From NCBI RefSeq assembly GCF_008271745.1, contig NZ_VKKZ01000010.1:835677-899676 (forward strand): a DNA stretch of 64,000 bases, written 5' to 3'. Origin of the DNA: Rufibacter glacialis. Lineage in GTDB: Bacteria > Bacteroidota > Bacteroidia > Cytophagales > Hymenobacteraceae. Below, piece by piece: positions 35,601-43,289 of the stretch (position 1 is its first letter; each line of letters begins with the position of its first letter). Position numbers and translations under genes: made by a program. The notes under the pieces are model-generated. The model saw nothing but the letters and a program-made list of their open reading frames with translations. It was not told the DNA's origin and searched no databases.

Positions 35601-37638
35601 GGATGGTGCCAGAGAAAGCGTCATAGCTTTCTGCCTGAATCAGGCCGGGAATGGGTTTAGAAGCAGAAGGCGTGGGGCTTGGCATTGGAGTAGGGGCCCC
35701 TGCCACAGTCTGCACCTGGCTTACGCTGTTGGCGGCGGTATAACCAGCGCTGGCAGCTTGGGAAGCAGTGATTGTTGCTGTTCCAGCGGCCAATACCGTG
35801 GCTCTCCACTTCCCAGTCGCGTTAGAGACAGAGACAACAGAAGGGTTAGAAGAGGTGAACGTGATAGGAGAAGCAGTGTTATTGCTGGATGCCACCAAGT
35901 CAAAGGCCGCATCACCCACTGTTTTACCTGGCAATGCAGCAAATGTGATAAGAGAGGGTACCAGCGCCGGTGCCGGAGCAGCTGCCACGCTCTGAGTCTG
36001 GCTCACATTGTTGGCGGCGGTGAAGCCTGTACCAGCCGCCTGAGAGGCAGTGATGACGGCCGTTCCTGCGGCATGAACCGTAGCTAACCACTTACCGGTT
36101 GCATTGGACACAGATACCACGGCTGGGTTTGAGGAAGCGAAGGTGATGGCTGTGGCAGCGTTGGTGCTGGAGGCCACTAAGTCAAAGGCTGCGTCGCCTA
36201 CGGTTTTGCCAGGGAGGCCGCCAAAGGTGATGACTGCCTGGGGCAGGCTAGCGGTAGCCGCGGAAGCCTCAAACCAGTTGAAGTTCCAGCCGCCCCTGGT
36301 GGCGAAGAAGCGCAGGGTTTGCTCACCAGCCGGCAAGCTCACTGTCGTCTGTACGGTAGTATAGATGTGCCAGCCGCCGGTCATAGGAACGGACACCGTG
36401 GTTAATACTGCCCCGGAGGAGGAGCGCACTTCCACGCTTCCGCCACCAGGAGAGGCCACGCGCAGAGCCAGGCTATAGGCCCCGGCCGAGGTAACGTTTA
36501 CCCGGTAGTCCATCCAGTCGCCGTTGTCTATGTAGCTTAAGTTTTGGCCGCCGCCCATGTCACCGGTCGTCTCGCGCTGCACGCCGCTCATGGCGTCGTA
36601 GGCTTCTGCTTGGATAAGGCCGGGAATAGGCTTAGGAGGCGTTATGGGTGCTGGTGCCGGGGCAGCTGCCACGGTAAGGGATTGGCTCACGCTGTTAGCA
36701 GCGGTAAAGCCAGAGCCTGCAGCCTGGGAGGCCGTGATGGTGGCAGAGCCGGGTCCAGCCACGGTTGCTACCCACTTGCCGGTGGCGTTAGACACGGCCA
36801 CAACAGCTGGGTTAGAGGAGGCGAAGGTGACGGGCGTGCCGGTATTGGTGCTGGAGGCAGTCAGGTCAAAAGGCGCGTCGCCTACGGTTTTTCCAGGCAG
36901 GGCACCAAAGGTGATAGACGCTTGGGGCAGGGTAACTGGGGCAGTGGCAGTCGCCTCAAACCAGTTAAGGTTCCAGCCGCTTTTAGGAGCAAAGATCCGT
37001 AGGGTCTGCTCTCCGGCTGTCAAGTTTGCCGTGGTGCGCACGGTGGCGTAAGAATTCCAACCGCCAGTGGCTGGCACGGGTAAGGCGGCTAGGGTTGTGC
37101 CAGAGGCTGAGCGTATTTCTATGCTGCCTGATCCGCTAGGAGAAGAGACCCTGAAACTGAAGGTATATTTTCCGGCAAAGGCCACATTTACCTTGTAGTC
37201 GGCCCAACCATTATGCTTGACATTGCCTAACTGTTGCCCTCCACCAGTATCATTCGTGTTCTCTTTCTGCATGCCGCTCATGGCGTCATAGCTTTCTGCC
37301 TGGATCAAACCCGGCAGTGGTTGGTGCGTGGCAAAAGCCATGAATTGATTTAGTAGATCAGCATACGTAGCAATGCTGCTGCTGCTACTTTCAGTGGATG
37401 TGTTTGCCTCGCCAGTTTCTTCAAAAGCAGTATTCCCTTTTGAGAAAACTAAGTTTCCAGAAGGCCATAAGTTTTGAATAAGGTGGTTGAGACTCCCGGT
37501 CCGCTTTGATAGTAAAGCCTGCTCTTTGTGAAAGTGGCCAGATAGGGATGATGAATTAGTCCTGATTTTATCCTTTGAATGGCCTGTTTGGCCTATCAAT
37601 GTAAAGAAAAGAAGAATTAGTAATCGTTGCTTAAACAT
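32638..37638 (-). CDS. Secreted modular glycosidase-like protein: three CBM6, four Ig-like repeats, GH-A-type catalytic region, T9SS tail
   Basis: A 1666-residue protein with a signal peptide (about 1-21). CBM6-like modules lie at about 108-232, 337-460 and 662-786, each starting PGLIQAE-x-YDA and ending near NWFEA or NWIET. Four Ig-like repeats (GKTVGDA-x-FDL ... SSNPAVVSVSN) lie at about 236-324, 464-552, 560-646 and 788-876. The region 900-1560 looks like a TIM-barrel hydrolase of clan GH-A. QHDNE (E1241) fits the acid/base after strand 4 and VWQTETGYD (E1389) the nucleophile. The last 80 residues (NLYPNPTSESINI ... KKFFKVQ) form a type A type IX secretion sorting domain. It likely acts at the cell surface on a polysaccharide. 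Position between two polysaccharide loci suggests the cell's own glycans as substrate, but this is inferred and the GH family is not identified. Confidence 0.88.
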   Translation of the reverse strand: MFKQRLLILLFFTLIGQTGHSKDKIRTNSSSLSGHFHKEQALLSKRTGSLNHLIQNLWPSGNLVFSKGNTAFEETGEANTSTESSSSSIATYADLLNQFMAFATHQPLPGLIQAESYDAMSGMQKENTNDTGGGQQLGNVKHNGWADYKVNVAFAGKYTFSFRVSSPSGSGSIEIRSASGTTLAALPVPATGGWNSYATVRTTANLTAGEQTLRIFAPKSGWNLNWFEATATAPVTLPQASITFGALPGKTVGDAPFDLTASSTNTGTPVTFASSNPAVVAVSNATGKWVATVAGPGSATITASQAAGSGFTAANSVSQSLTVAAAPAPAPITPPKPIPGLIQAEAYDAMSGVQRETTGDMGGGQNLSYIDNGDWMDYRVNVTSAGAYSLALRVASPGGGSVEVRSSSGAVLTTVSVPMTGGWHIYTTVQTTVSLPAGEQTLRFFATRGGWNFNWFEASAATASLPQAVITFGGLPGKTVGDAAFDLVASSTNAATAITFASSNPAVVSVSNATGKWLATVHAAGTAVITASQAAGTGFTAANNVSQTQSVAAAPAPALVPSLITFAALPGKTVGDAAFDLVASSNNTASPITFTSSNPSVVSVSNATGKWRATVLAAGTATITASQAASAGYTAANSVSQVQTVAGAPTPMPSPTPSASKPIPGLIQAESYDAFSGTIQKETTGDTGGGENLGYISDNNWLDYKVNVTAAGTYSLGFRVASPSSTGFIEVRAANGTVLGSTDVPNTGGWQTYATTEAVVNLLAGEQTLRLQIVKGGFNLNWIETAKSLPQAVITFHSLGGKVLGDAPFELVASSTNTSTPIIFSSSNTSVVSVSNSTGKWLAKVVGTGTTSITASQAGSSTYKAATSVARSLSVTSTNAGGLASNDDEDPALKKGNEANRVTGIVPIEKYDVYNLNNTRYLDALVDKNTDWVEYGHGMLLEVAETYFDVRDYHVKLSQLQIFNNSFGDYGTADAEWYYVPKGKFPKDRVLLGKHRGKPYLQYSNFPTTPLDEPVEISWIIRKGPTYMPREVSIVGSYIPKPAKVFESVPKKPFKNHLGNNSFVWDFTDPNSQSTVVPSKLEAAKPFIGGFRFYMDATTFEASREVYTFNPTSAGWWNYDILFSTLKDHNLPVLACIRGQSGPMLQSYPSGERDMEKVPVYYGANFEDPASYKENAQLGFQTAARYGTGRNADGSSRTEYLLTKAKVQSSRYTSSNGETSSSINNLKVGLGTLTYIQHDNERDKWWKGRQGYQTGREYAANMSAFYDGHKGALGPGVGVKDADPNMKVVTTGIALANTYYFQGMLDWCREFRGYKKDSNGNLLLDKNGAAIVDFPADIIAFHNYLNNGGQQHSGSRGVAPELGGIEEIAGRFVKFAKEKLPGVEVWQTETGYDTRSTSSQAAIAIGSKSQDITQADWNLRIALLNWKVGVDRTMYYMLYDTPLNTSWDLYTRSGFINNDQTRRPAADFFKQAGDLMGSYIYNRTLSTDPYILEGTNGSDKVYACWIPDEKGRTATYTLDLGSAAYAYIYTPRAGSDQMTMQRVPTSGGKVNISVTETPIFVKTSASVSATSSSMAKVDTGLGTVNLYPNPTSESINIDLQSEDVTNKVEVKITSMTSGKLYQTLEFEKTTPAFHQNLNLKALPVGGYVIEITQGSRKDVKKFFKVQ

Positions 37639-39254
37639 GTTTAAAGGGTTAGTGCAGTAATTTGGGTCAGGTAGGTGGCTTTAATTACTTTCTGAAGCAA
37701 TCAAAGGTGGTTGTTGCTGCTAAGTAAGTTTGGGGGAGAACTAGATAGGATTAGCAGTCAGTCTGAGTTAAGGTCTTGCTTTATGTCATGTTGGTGGATT
37801 TAATTTTTTGGCGAAATTAAAACCTAATTAATAAAAACCAAGTAACAAGGTGGAAATAATATAAAACTAATATAAACAGGACGTTTGATCGATTTTAATA
37901 GGACTATTTAATAAAAAGTTAAAATTCCTTAATCATAATTTAGCCTATTTTGTCCAATTAGGACGTGTAGTTTTAATTCTGTAAATAGGATGAAATCGAT
38001 AAACTAAAAAATATTTCGATCTGCTTTTTTACGGATAATAAATGCTTTTTGCTGACCTAAAGGATGCTATTTTATATTTTAATTTTTTAATCTAATATGG
38101 AATAATATCATACTTAATTAAAATGATTATATCGGGTTTCAAAAAATAACATCTAGAATATGAAATAGCATTAATATTATAATTATGTATCACCTTCTGT
38201 TTAGTGTTTGGGATGGTAAAGGTTAAGGAAAGGAAAGAATTGTTTTATAGGTAGGAGGGTAAATCGGTAGTGGTCAAGGCATTTACCGAAGTGATTATTC
38301 TTGTTGTCCAATTATATCTCCCCCTTTAAAGACTTGTAAAGTGCAGATGTTGCTCCAATGAATTTCATTTAAGGGTACGCTCGCGTTAGCTTGCAAAGGA
38401 AAGGCTCCCCATAAAGTGAGAGGTTTGTCCAGTATAGCCGAGGTCTCGTAACTCCCCTGTATTAATGAAATAATTCTATTAATGCATTGAAGGCCAGTAG
38501 TTTTATGGAAGGTCGCGTGATGGTGATTCTAGCCTTGCCTGTGGTAGTTGAAGCCATCACTAGTTTTGCTAGCGGGTTATACAGCAGAATTTTTGCGATT
38601 CTCTTCTTGTTTTTAAAAAAGAGCCAAAAAATTAACCAATGGGGAAACACTAATGGATAGCGACCCCTACCCGGCAGGGCTAGAAATTCGGAAGAAAGGT
38701 GAAAGAGAGTTGTCAGAGTGGTAGTTAACCCAAACAAATCTGATACGCCATAGCAAGGTGGGCTTGCCAGGAATCTAAGGGTTTAACGCCCAGATATTAC
38801 CAAAATAGGGTAAGAATGGTGTCTTATGCTCTAAAAGTGAGAGAAAAAGGGCGGTTCAAGACAGTTAGATTGTTTCTTGAGTATAAAGGAAAAGAGAGGC
38901 TGTCAAGGAAGGAACAAGAGAGTAATCAAAGAACTGGCAAAGGCATAAAACAGCCTATCTTTGAGAGAAAAGAGTGATGATCAGCCTGAGAATGGGTGGT
39001 TGCCCTAAGAAGACAACATGGAGGAAAAATACTCTACCTATTAATAGGTAGAACAAGTGGACCTCATTAAATACGGAATCCGTGTTTTTAATGGGCTGCT
39101 GACAGCTGCACCCTCTAAGGATTGCCATTAAGAAGGTGCAGTCCTTCAGTTGAAAGAACTTTATTTGATGTTAAGAAAAATAAGTACCTAAGTACGAGGT
39201 GCAGGTTTTATAGCAAGGTGGGTAAGGCAAATAGGTGCCACCTGTTGCTCCAAA
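37639..39254. other. Long non-coding region between two polysaccharide clusters
   Basis: About 1.6 kb with no credible gene. 37800-38200 is extremely AT-rich and contains the upstream region of the large - strand gene. 38200-39000 is of mixed composition with only short open frames. 39030-39250 is packed with inverted repeats. Decayed sequence is likely, but no mobile-element remnant was recognised. Confidence 0.5.
39033..39052. repeat. Perfect 20-bp palindrome
   Basis: TCTACCTATT directly followed by AATAGGTAGA, with no spacer. A perfect two-fold symmetric site such as a dimeric regulator might bind, or one end of a structured element; further inverted repeats lie within the next 200 bp. 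Confidence 0.7.
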
Positions 39255-40277
39255 TTAAGTAATGTTGAATACCATTTTAATATAGACTTTGGCTGTAGAG
39301 AATAAGAGCTTGGGGTCAAAGTGCAGGTCAAACGCATGCTTGATCTGCGTTTTTACCCCTTCTTTGTGCTGTGATGAATGCCAAACCTGGTTTGCCACAC
39401 TTATGCCATAATGGGCATAGAATTTTTTAGACTTCTTCAATACCTTCTTTCTCTGGTCATGGGGCAGGTGGTCTTGGATCATGTCCATGACTCTTAAAAG
39501 GTCCTTGTGATTCTGGCCAGTCAGAAATTTAGCGCTGGAGATGGAGGTGGAATGCATTCGATAATCGGCAAGGACCTTAGGTGTATAGGCCACGGGGTAA
39601 TGCTTGGCAATTCTTACCCACATTTCCCAATCTTCGCCATAGGTGATCCCGTAAAAGCCCCCCAGGTGCTCATACACTTCCCGCCTCACGGCTGTAGCGG
39701 CATACTGCGAAGGGTTTTTAACCGCCACCCGCTCCAGCCAGTTATCCAGAATCCCCTCAGACTTCATTTCCACGTGTTGGTCATAGAGTCTTTTTCCCGC
39801 CTCATTAATATACCTGAATCTACAGATAGCGGCACCCGCCTTGGGGTATTGATAGAACAGGTTCCCCATGGTTTGATAGAACCCCGGAAGTACCCGATCA
39901 TCTCCATGCAATAAATGCACAAATTTGCCTTTTGAGCGGTTGATGCAGGTTTCAAAGTTCCTTAGGCTCCCTACGTTCTGTTCCTGCCGGAAATATTTTA
40001 CCCGGCCTCTCCCAATTCTGTTGACTATTTCCTCCACATCAGCGTCTTGGCTGGCATCATCAACGACCTCTATTTGCATGGTGTTTTCAGGAATATCATG
40101 CTGAAGCACACTATACAAGGTTTCAGGTAAGAAGTTGGCGCAATTATAAACGGGGATCATCACGGACCACAACGGCCTACTGTGAGGGTCTCCCTGATAA
40201 GGAAGTATTTTAGGGGGTGTTTCTAAAATAGTAGCCATAAAACGGGTGCAAGAAACAAAAGGAATGAAATGGCCCAT
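39255..40277 (-). CDS. Glycosyltransferase family 2
   Basis: A 340-residue GT-A enzyme. Motifs: PLWSVMIPVYNCANFLPETLYSVL, EVVDDASQDADVEEI, QNVGSLRNFETCI and the acidic motif HLLHGDDRVLPGFY (about 125-129). The C-terminal half has the usual YGEDWEMWVRI block. The frame opens at 40277, but the ATG at 40238 (MATILETPPK) is an equally good or better start. It is the last gene of the ABC-exporter polysaccharide cluster. It probably extends the glycan in the cytoplasm before export. Confidence 0.87.
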   Translation of the reverse strand: MGHFIPFVSCTRFMATILETPPKILPYQGDPHSRPLWSVMIPVYNCANFLPETLYSVLQHDIPENTMQIEVVDDASQDADVEEIVNRIGRGRVKYFRQEQNVGSLRNFETCINRSKGKFVHLLHGDDRVLPGFYQTMGNLFYQYPKAGAAICRFRYINEAGKRLYDQHVEMKSEGILDNWLERVAVKNPSQYAATAVRREVYEHLGGFYGITYGEDWEMWVRIAKHYPVAYTPKVLADYRMHSTSISSAKFLTGQNHKDLLRVMDMIQDHLPHDQRKKVLKKSKKFYAHYGISVANQVWHSSQHKEGVKTQIKHAFDLHFDPKLLFSTAKVYIKMVFNIT

Positions 40278-40286
40278 AAGGTGAGC

Positions 40287-41330
40287 CTATGCCTGGGGGT
40301 GTGTTTGGGTGGGAAAGAGCTTATTGGTTATTAACCGGGTCAAATGGGTAAGGCAAATATGGGCTAAGAGTTGCAGCCTTCCTAGCTTCAACAGAAAGAG
40401 GATGGCTGTTTTACGGGGAAGTTTCCTGGCTAACGCAGACACTATGAATTCCTTTTTGTAGAAAGCGGCCTCTTTGGTAGCCGGCAGGTCTAAGTTTACG
40501 TTGGCTTTTTCAAATATCCTGGCATTTACGTAATCCAGCTCCTGTATACATTCTACCAGACTGTCTACCTCCTGTTCTTTTAGTATTTTCGTGAAATCAT
40601 GCTGGAAACAGTCAATGAACTTGTCTGATACGTGGTATTCTTCCCCGGCATAGTACCTGAGGTTTCTAAGTATTTGCTGTTTCTGTGCCGCTTCGTACTC
40701 CTTCTTTTTAAGAACCTGGTGTAAACTTTGGCTGGTTGTGCGGTAGTCCAGCAGAACCTCTGGCAGGTTATGGATTTTATACCTCCTGGAGATCTTCCAG
40801 AACAAGTCAAAGTCTTCGGCATAAGAGACAGAGTACTCGCCCACCGCTTCTACAGCTTCTTTGCGGTATAGTACCGTAGGATGGTAAATCCAGCATATAA
40901 AGGTAAGGTTGTAGTAGAAATAGGCACTTTTGAAGTCATCCATTCTTACCAGTTCCCCGTTTTCTGTGATCACCTTCACTAAGCAGGAAACCATGGCGCA
41001 GGAAGGATTTTCCTGCATGTAGGCGTATTGTTTCTCCAGCCGGAGAGGATAACTGATATCATCGGCATCCATGCGCGCAATTAAGGAGGCATTGGCTAGC
41101 TTTATCCCTTTGTTCAGGGTTTGTGAGATGCCAAGGTTTTGCTCGTTTTGGTAAAACCTGATCCTAGGGTCCTGGTACGAATGGATGATGGCCTGGCTCT
41201 GGTCACTGGAGCCGTCATCAATAATGAGAAACTCAAAGTCCTGGAACGTCTGCCCCAAGATGCTATCCATAGCCTCTGCCAAATACTTTTCAGAATTATA
41301 AACGGGCATCAATACAGTAAGGGCGGGCAT
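40287..41330 (-). CDS. Glycosyltransferase family 2
   Basis: A 347-residue GT-A enzyme starting PALTVLMPVYNSEKYLAEAMDSIL, with FLIIDDGSSDQS, QNLGISQTLNKGI and the metal motif LIARMDADDISYP (about 90-92). The downstream YAEDFDLFWKIS block is present. The C-terminal 60 residues are basic and hydrophobic (KTAILFLLKLGRLQLLAHI), probably a membrane-surface anchor. It is 9 bp from the next gene in the cluster. It adds one sugar; the substrate is unknown. Confidence 0.9.
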   Translation of the reverse strand: MPALTVLMPVYNSEKYLAEAMDSILGQTFQDFEFLIIDDGSSDQSQAIIHSYQDPRIRFYQNEQNLGISQTLNKGIKLANASLIARMDADDISYPLRLEKQYAYMQENPSCAMVSCLVKVITENGELVRMDDFKSAYFYYNLTFICWIYHPTVLYRKEAVEAVGEYSVSYAEDFDLFWKISRRYKIHNLPEVLLDYRTTSQSLHQVLKKKEYEAAQKQQILRNLRYYAGEEYHVSDKFIDCFQHDFTKILKEQEVDSLVECIQELDYVNARIFEKANVNLDLPATKEAAFYKKEFIVSALARKLPRKTAILFLLKLGRLQLLAHICLTHLTRLITNKLFPTQTHPQA

Positions 41331-41358
41331 AAAGCATTCGGGTTTTATAGGTCAGGGT

Positions 41359-42261
41359 TTACCAGCTTTTTATTCTTTTTAAGAACCTGTTAGAGAAAGA
41401 ATACAAGCGGGGGTACTCATACTGAAACAGGGCCTTCTGCAGGAGTGCCTGAATTTTTTTGTCCTCTATACCTTCTTTTCGCAGATAATCTTTGAACCAA
41501 AGTAAGAAATAGCGTCTCACCGCGTGGTATTTCCCATCTGCATGCACGCTGGCAACAATTGACTCTGGGCGTTGCCGGTAAAGGTTGTTGCTGGCAGATG
41601 ACACGTACACTTTCTCCCGCAGGTAAATTTTACTCAGGAAGGCTTGGTCTTCATATAAACCGTACTCTTTTTTGAAAGAATCCTCAAAACCACCTAGTTC
41701 TCTAAAAGCTTGGGTTTCTATGATCAAGCCTGAAGGTACCGGAGCAGCCCCTTCCCCCAGGGGGTAGAGGTGATGCAAGAGCTGGGGTGGAGGAAATACT
41801 TTATCCTGGGGAGCGCCTATAGGAATCGTCACGTTTTCTTTCTGGGGATCATCCCAGGTATACCAATAGTCTGAAGCCTCCATGATCATAGACACTTCTG
41901 GGTGCTGGTGGAAGATGGCCACCTGGTTGGCCAGTTTATTTGGAAGCCAGACATCATCCGCATCTAAGATGGCTACGTACATTCCCTTGGCCTGTGCCAG
42001 TCCATAGTTCCTGCTAGAGCTCAAGCCTTTGTTCTGGTGGTGCAAATGCTCCAGGTAAATAACCTTTCCCTTGAATTGAGCCGCAAAATCCTTGGCAATG
42101 GTCGTGCTTCTATCCGTTGACCCATCATCTACCAGAAGTAGCTCCCAATGGCTGTATTCCTGTTGAAGCACACTGTTGATTGCCTCTGTTAGAAAACGCT
42201 CCTCGTTCAAAAAGGCGATGATCACAGAAACAAGTGGGTTGTCATGGTGCATGTTCTTCAT
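41359..42261 (-). CDS. Glycosyltransferase family 2
   Basis: A 300-residue GT-A enzyme. Motifs: PLVSVIIAFLNEERFLTEAINSVL, LLLVDDGSTDRS, NKGLSSSRNYGLA and YVAILDADDVWLP. The open frame extends upstream to 42303, which would overlap the deacetylase gene by 32 bp; the ATG at 42261 (MKNMHHDNPLVS) leaves a clean 10 bp gap and keeps the whole domain, so it is preferred. The cluster position suggests it builds the ABC-exported glycan. Confidence 0.88.
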   Translation of the reverse strand: MKNMHHDNPLVSVIIAFLNEERFLTEAINSVLQQEYSHWELLLVDDGSTDRSTTIAKDFAAQFKGKVIYLEHLHHQNKGLSSSRNYGLAQAKGMYVAILDADDVWLPNKLANQVAIFHQHPEVSMIMEASDYWYTWDDPQKENVTIPIGAPQDKVFPPPQLLHHLYPLGEGAAPVPSGLIIETQAFRELGGFEDSFKKEYGLYEDQAFLSKIYLREKVYVSSASNNLYRQRPESIVASVHADGKYHAVRRYFLLWFKDYLRKEGIEDKKIQALLQKALFQYEYPRLYSFSNRFLKRIKSW

Positions 42262-42271
42262 AGGCGGGTCA

Positions 42272-43285
42272 TTAATAAATCCATTGAACCAGTTTCTTTG
42301 CAAACTCTTCTTTTCCCCAGTTGGCCACTTGGTACCGGCTCATTTGATAGGGCAATGATTGGTTTGTTACGGTTCGTTCTTCTGTGGTAAAAGCCGCCTT
42401 GAATCCTAGTTCCTTGGCTACTTCTTCTGTGTCTTGGTTGAATATCCCGTAAGGGTAGGCCAATAAGTCGATTTTACTTTGGGTAAGTTTCTGTAGCTGC
42501 TGTACATTCTCCTGGATCTCCTGCTTCTGAAAGGCTTTGGAATGAAAGGCCAAAGCGGGATGTGACACCGTGTGTGCGCCAAGGTCAAAATAGGGGCTGC
42601 TGCCCAAGTCCTTTACCTGGTCTATTGACATGCTGGTGAAATCTGGCCGTACCTTTGCCGGGGCATTTGCCCACCTTCTTATTAGGCCCAGATATTCTTG
42701 CTGTTCAGGATAGGGCAGGGGCTTCAGGTTCTGCCAAAGATCAAAGAAAAGTTTGCTTCGTTGGGTGGGTGGGGCGTCAAGGCAAGCGTTCCACTGGCAG
42801 TGTGTCTGGAAAGTTTCTGGGGTTAACGTCTTCTCATTGGTTAGGTCTATGGCAATACGCTCGTTTCTGAACTCAAAATCAGCGGTGGAAGGAAGCGTTT
42901 CAGAAAACAGGATCAGCTCTTCCAGTTCATCCCACCAAAACTCCTTTTGCGCGTCTATGTTTCCGGTGGAAACAAAGAAGGTGGCCGGTAACTGGTATTT
43001 CTCCAGCAGAGGTTTGGCCACGGCATAATTGTCAAGATACCCGTCATCAAAGGTAATGGCAATGGGAATTCCCTTTATCTGCTGGTTTCTGGCTTTCTCA
43101 GCCAATTCCCGCAGTGGGACCACCGTGCCTAATTTCTTGAGAAGCCGCAGGTGCGCCTCAAAATGGGCCGGGCTCACGGCAATGTCCCAAACATTGGATT
43201 TAGGTTCCGCTATGCGGTGGTACATGAGTACTACCGCCTTACGGCCTACCAGTTTCTTCAAAAAGAGTTTTACCTGTGTTTTCAA
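42272..43285 (-). CDS. Polysaccharide deacetylase (NodB/CE4 family)
   Basis: A 337-residue protein. CE4 motif 1 is TFDDGYLDN (catalytic base D80, metal D81), motif 2 is GAHTVSHPAL with two metal-binding His, and LAYPYG is the motif 3 region. The N-terminal block RKAVVLMYHRIA is typical of the family. There is no signal peptide, so it probably acts in the cytoplasm or at the membrane, removing N- or O-acetyl groups from a glycan precursor. It lies 4 bp from the glycosyltransferase-methyltransferase fusion gene. Confidence 0.9.
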   Translation of the reverse strand: MKTQVKLFLKKLVGRKAVVLMYHRIAEPKSNVWDIAVSPAHFEAHLRLLKKLGTVVPLRELAEKARNQQIKGIPIAITFDDGYLDNYAVAKPLLEKYQLPATFFVSTGNIDAQKEFWWDELEELILFSETLPSTADFEFRNERIAIDLTNEKTLTPETFQTHCQWNACLDAPPTQRSKLFFDLWQNLKPLPYPEQQEYLGLIRRWANAPAKVRPDFTSMSIDQVKDLGSSPYFDLGAHTVSHPALAFHSKAFQKQEIQENVQQLQKLTQSKIDLLAYPYGIFNQDTEEVAKELGFKAAFTTEERTVTNQSLPYQMSRYQVANWGKEEFAKKLVQWIY

Positions 43286-43289
43286 GAAA

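Noticed and set aside
35599..37051. Several + strand ORFs opposite the CBM6/Ig repeats
   Set aside because: They mirror the repeated domains of the real gene on the - strand and repeat among themselves for that reason.
32638..37638. Possible CRISPR-like repetition
   Set aside because: The periodicity comes from coding repeats (CBM6 and Ig-like modules of about 90-125 residues), not short identical repeats with spacers.
38462..38737. 91-codon - strand ORF in the long gap
   Set aside because: No family similarity, poor composition, no neighbour or start signal supporting it.
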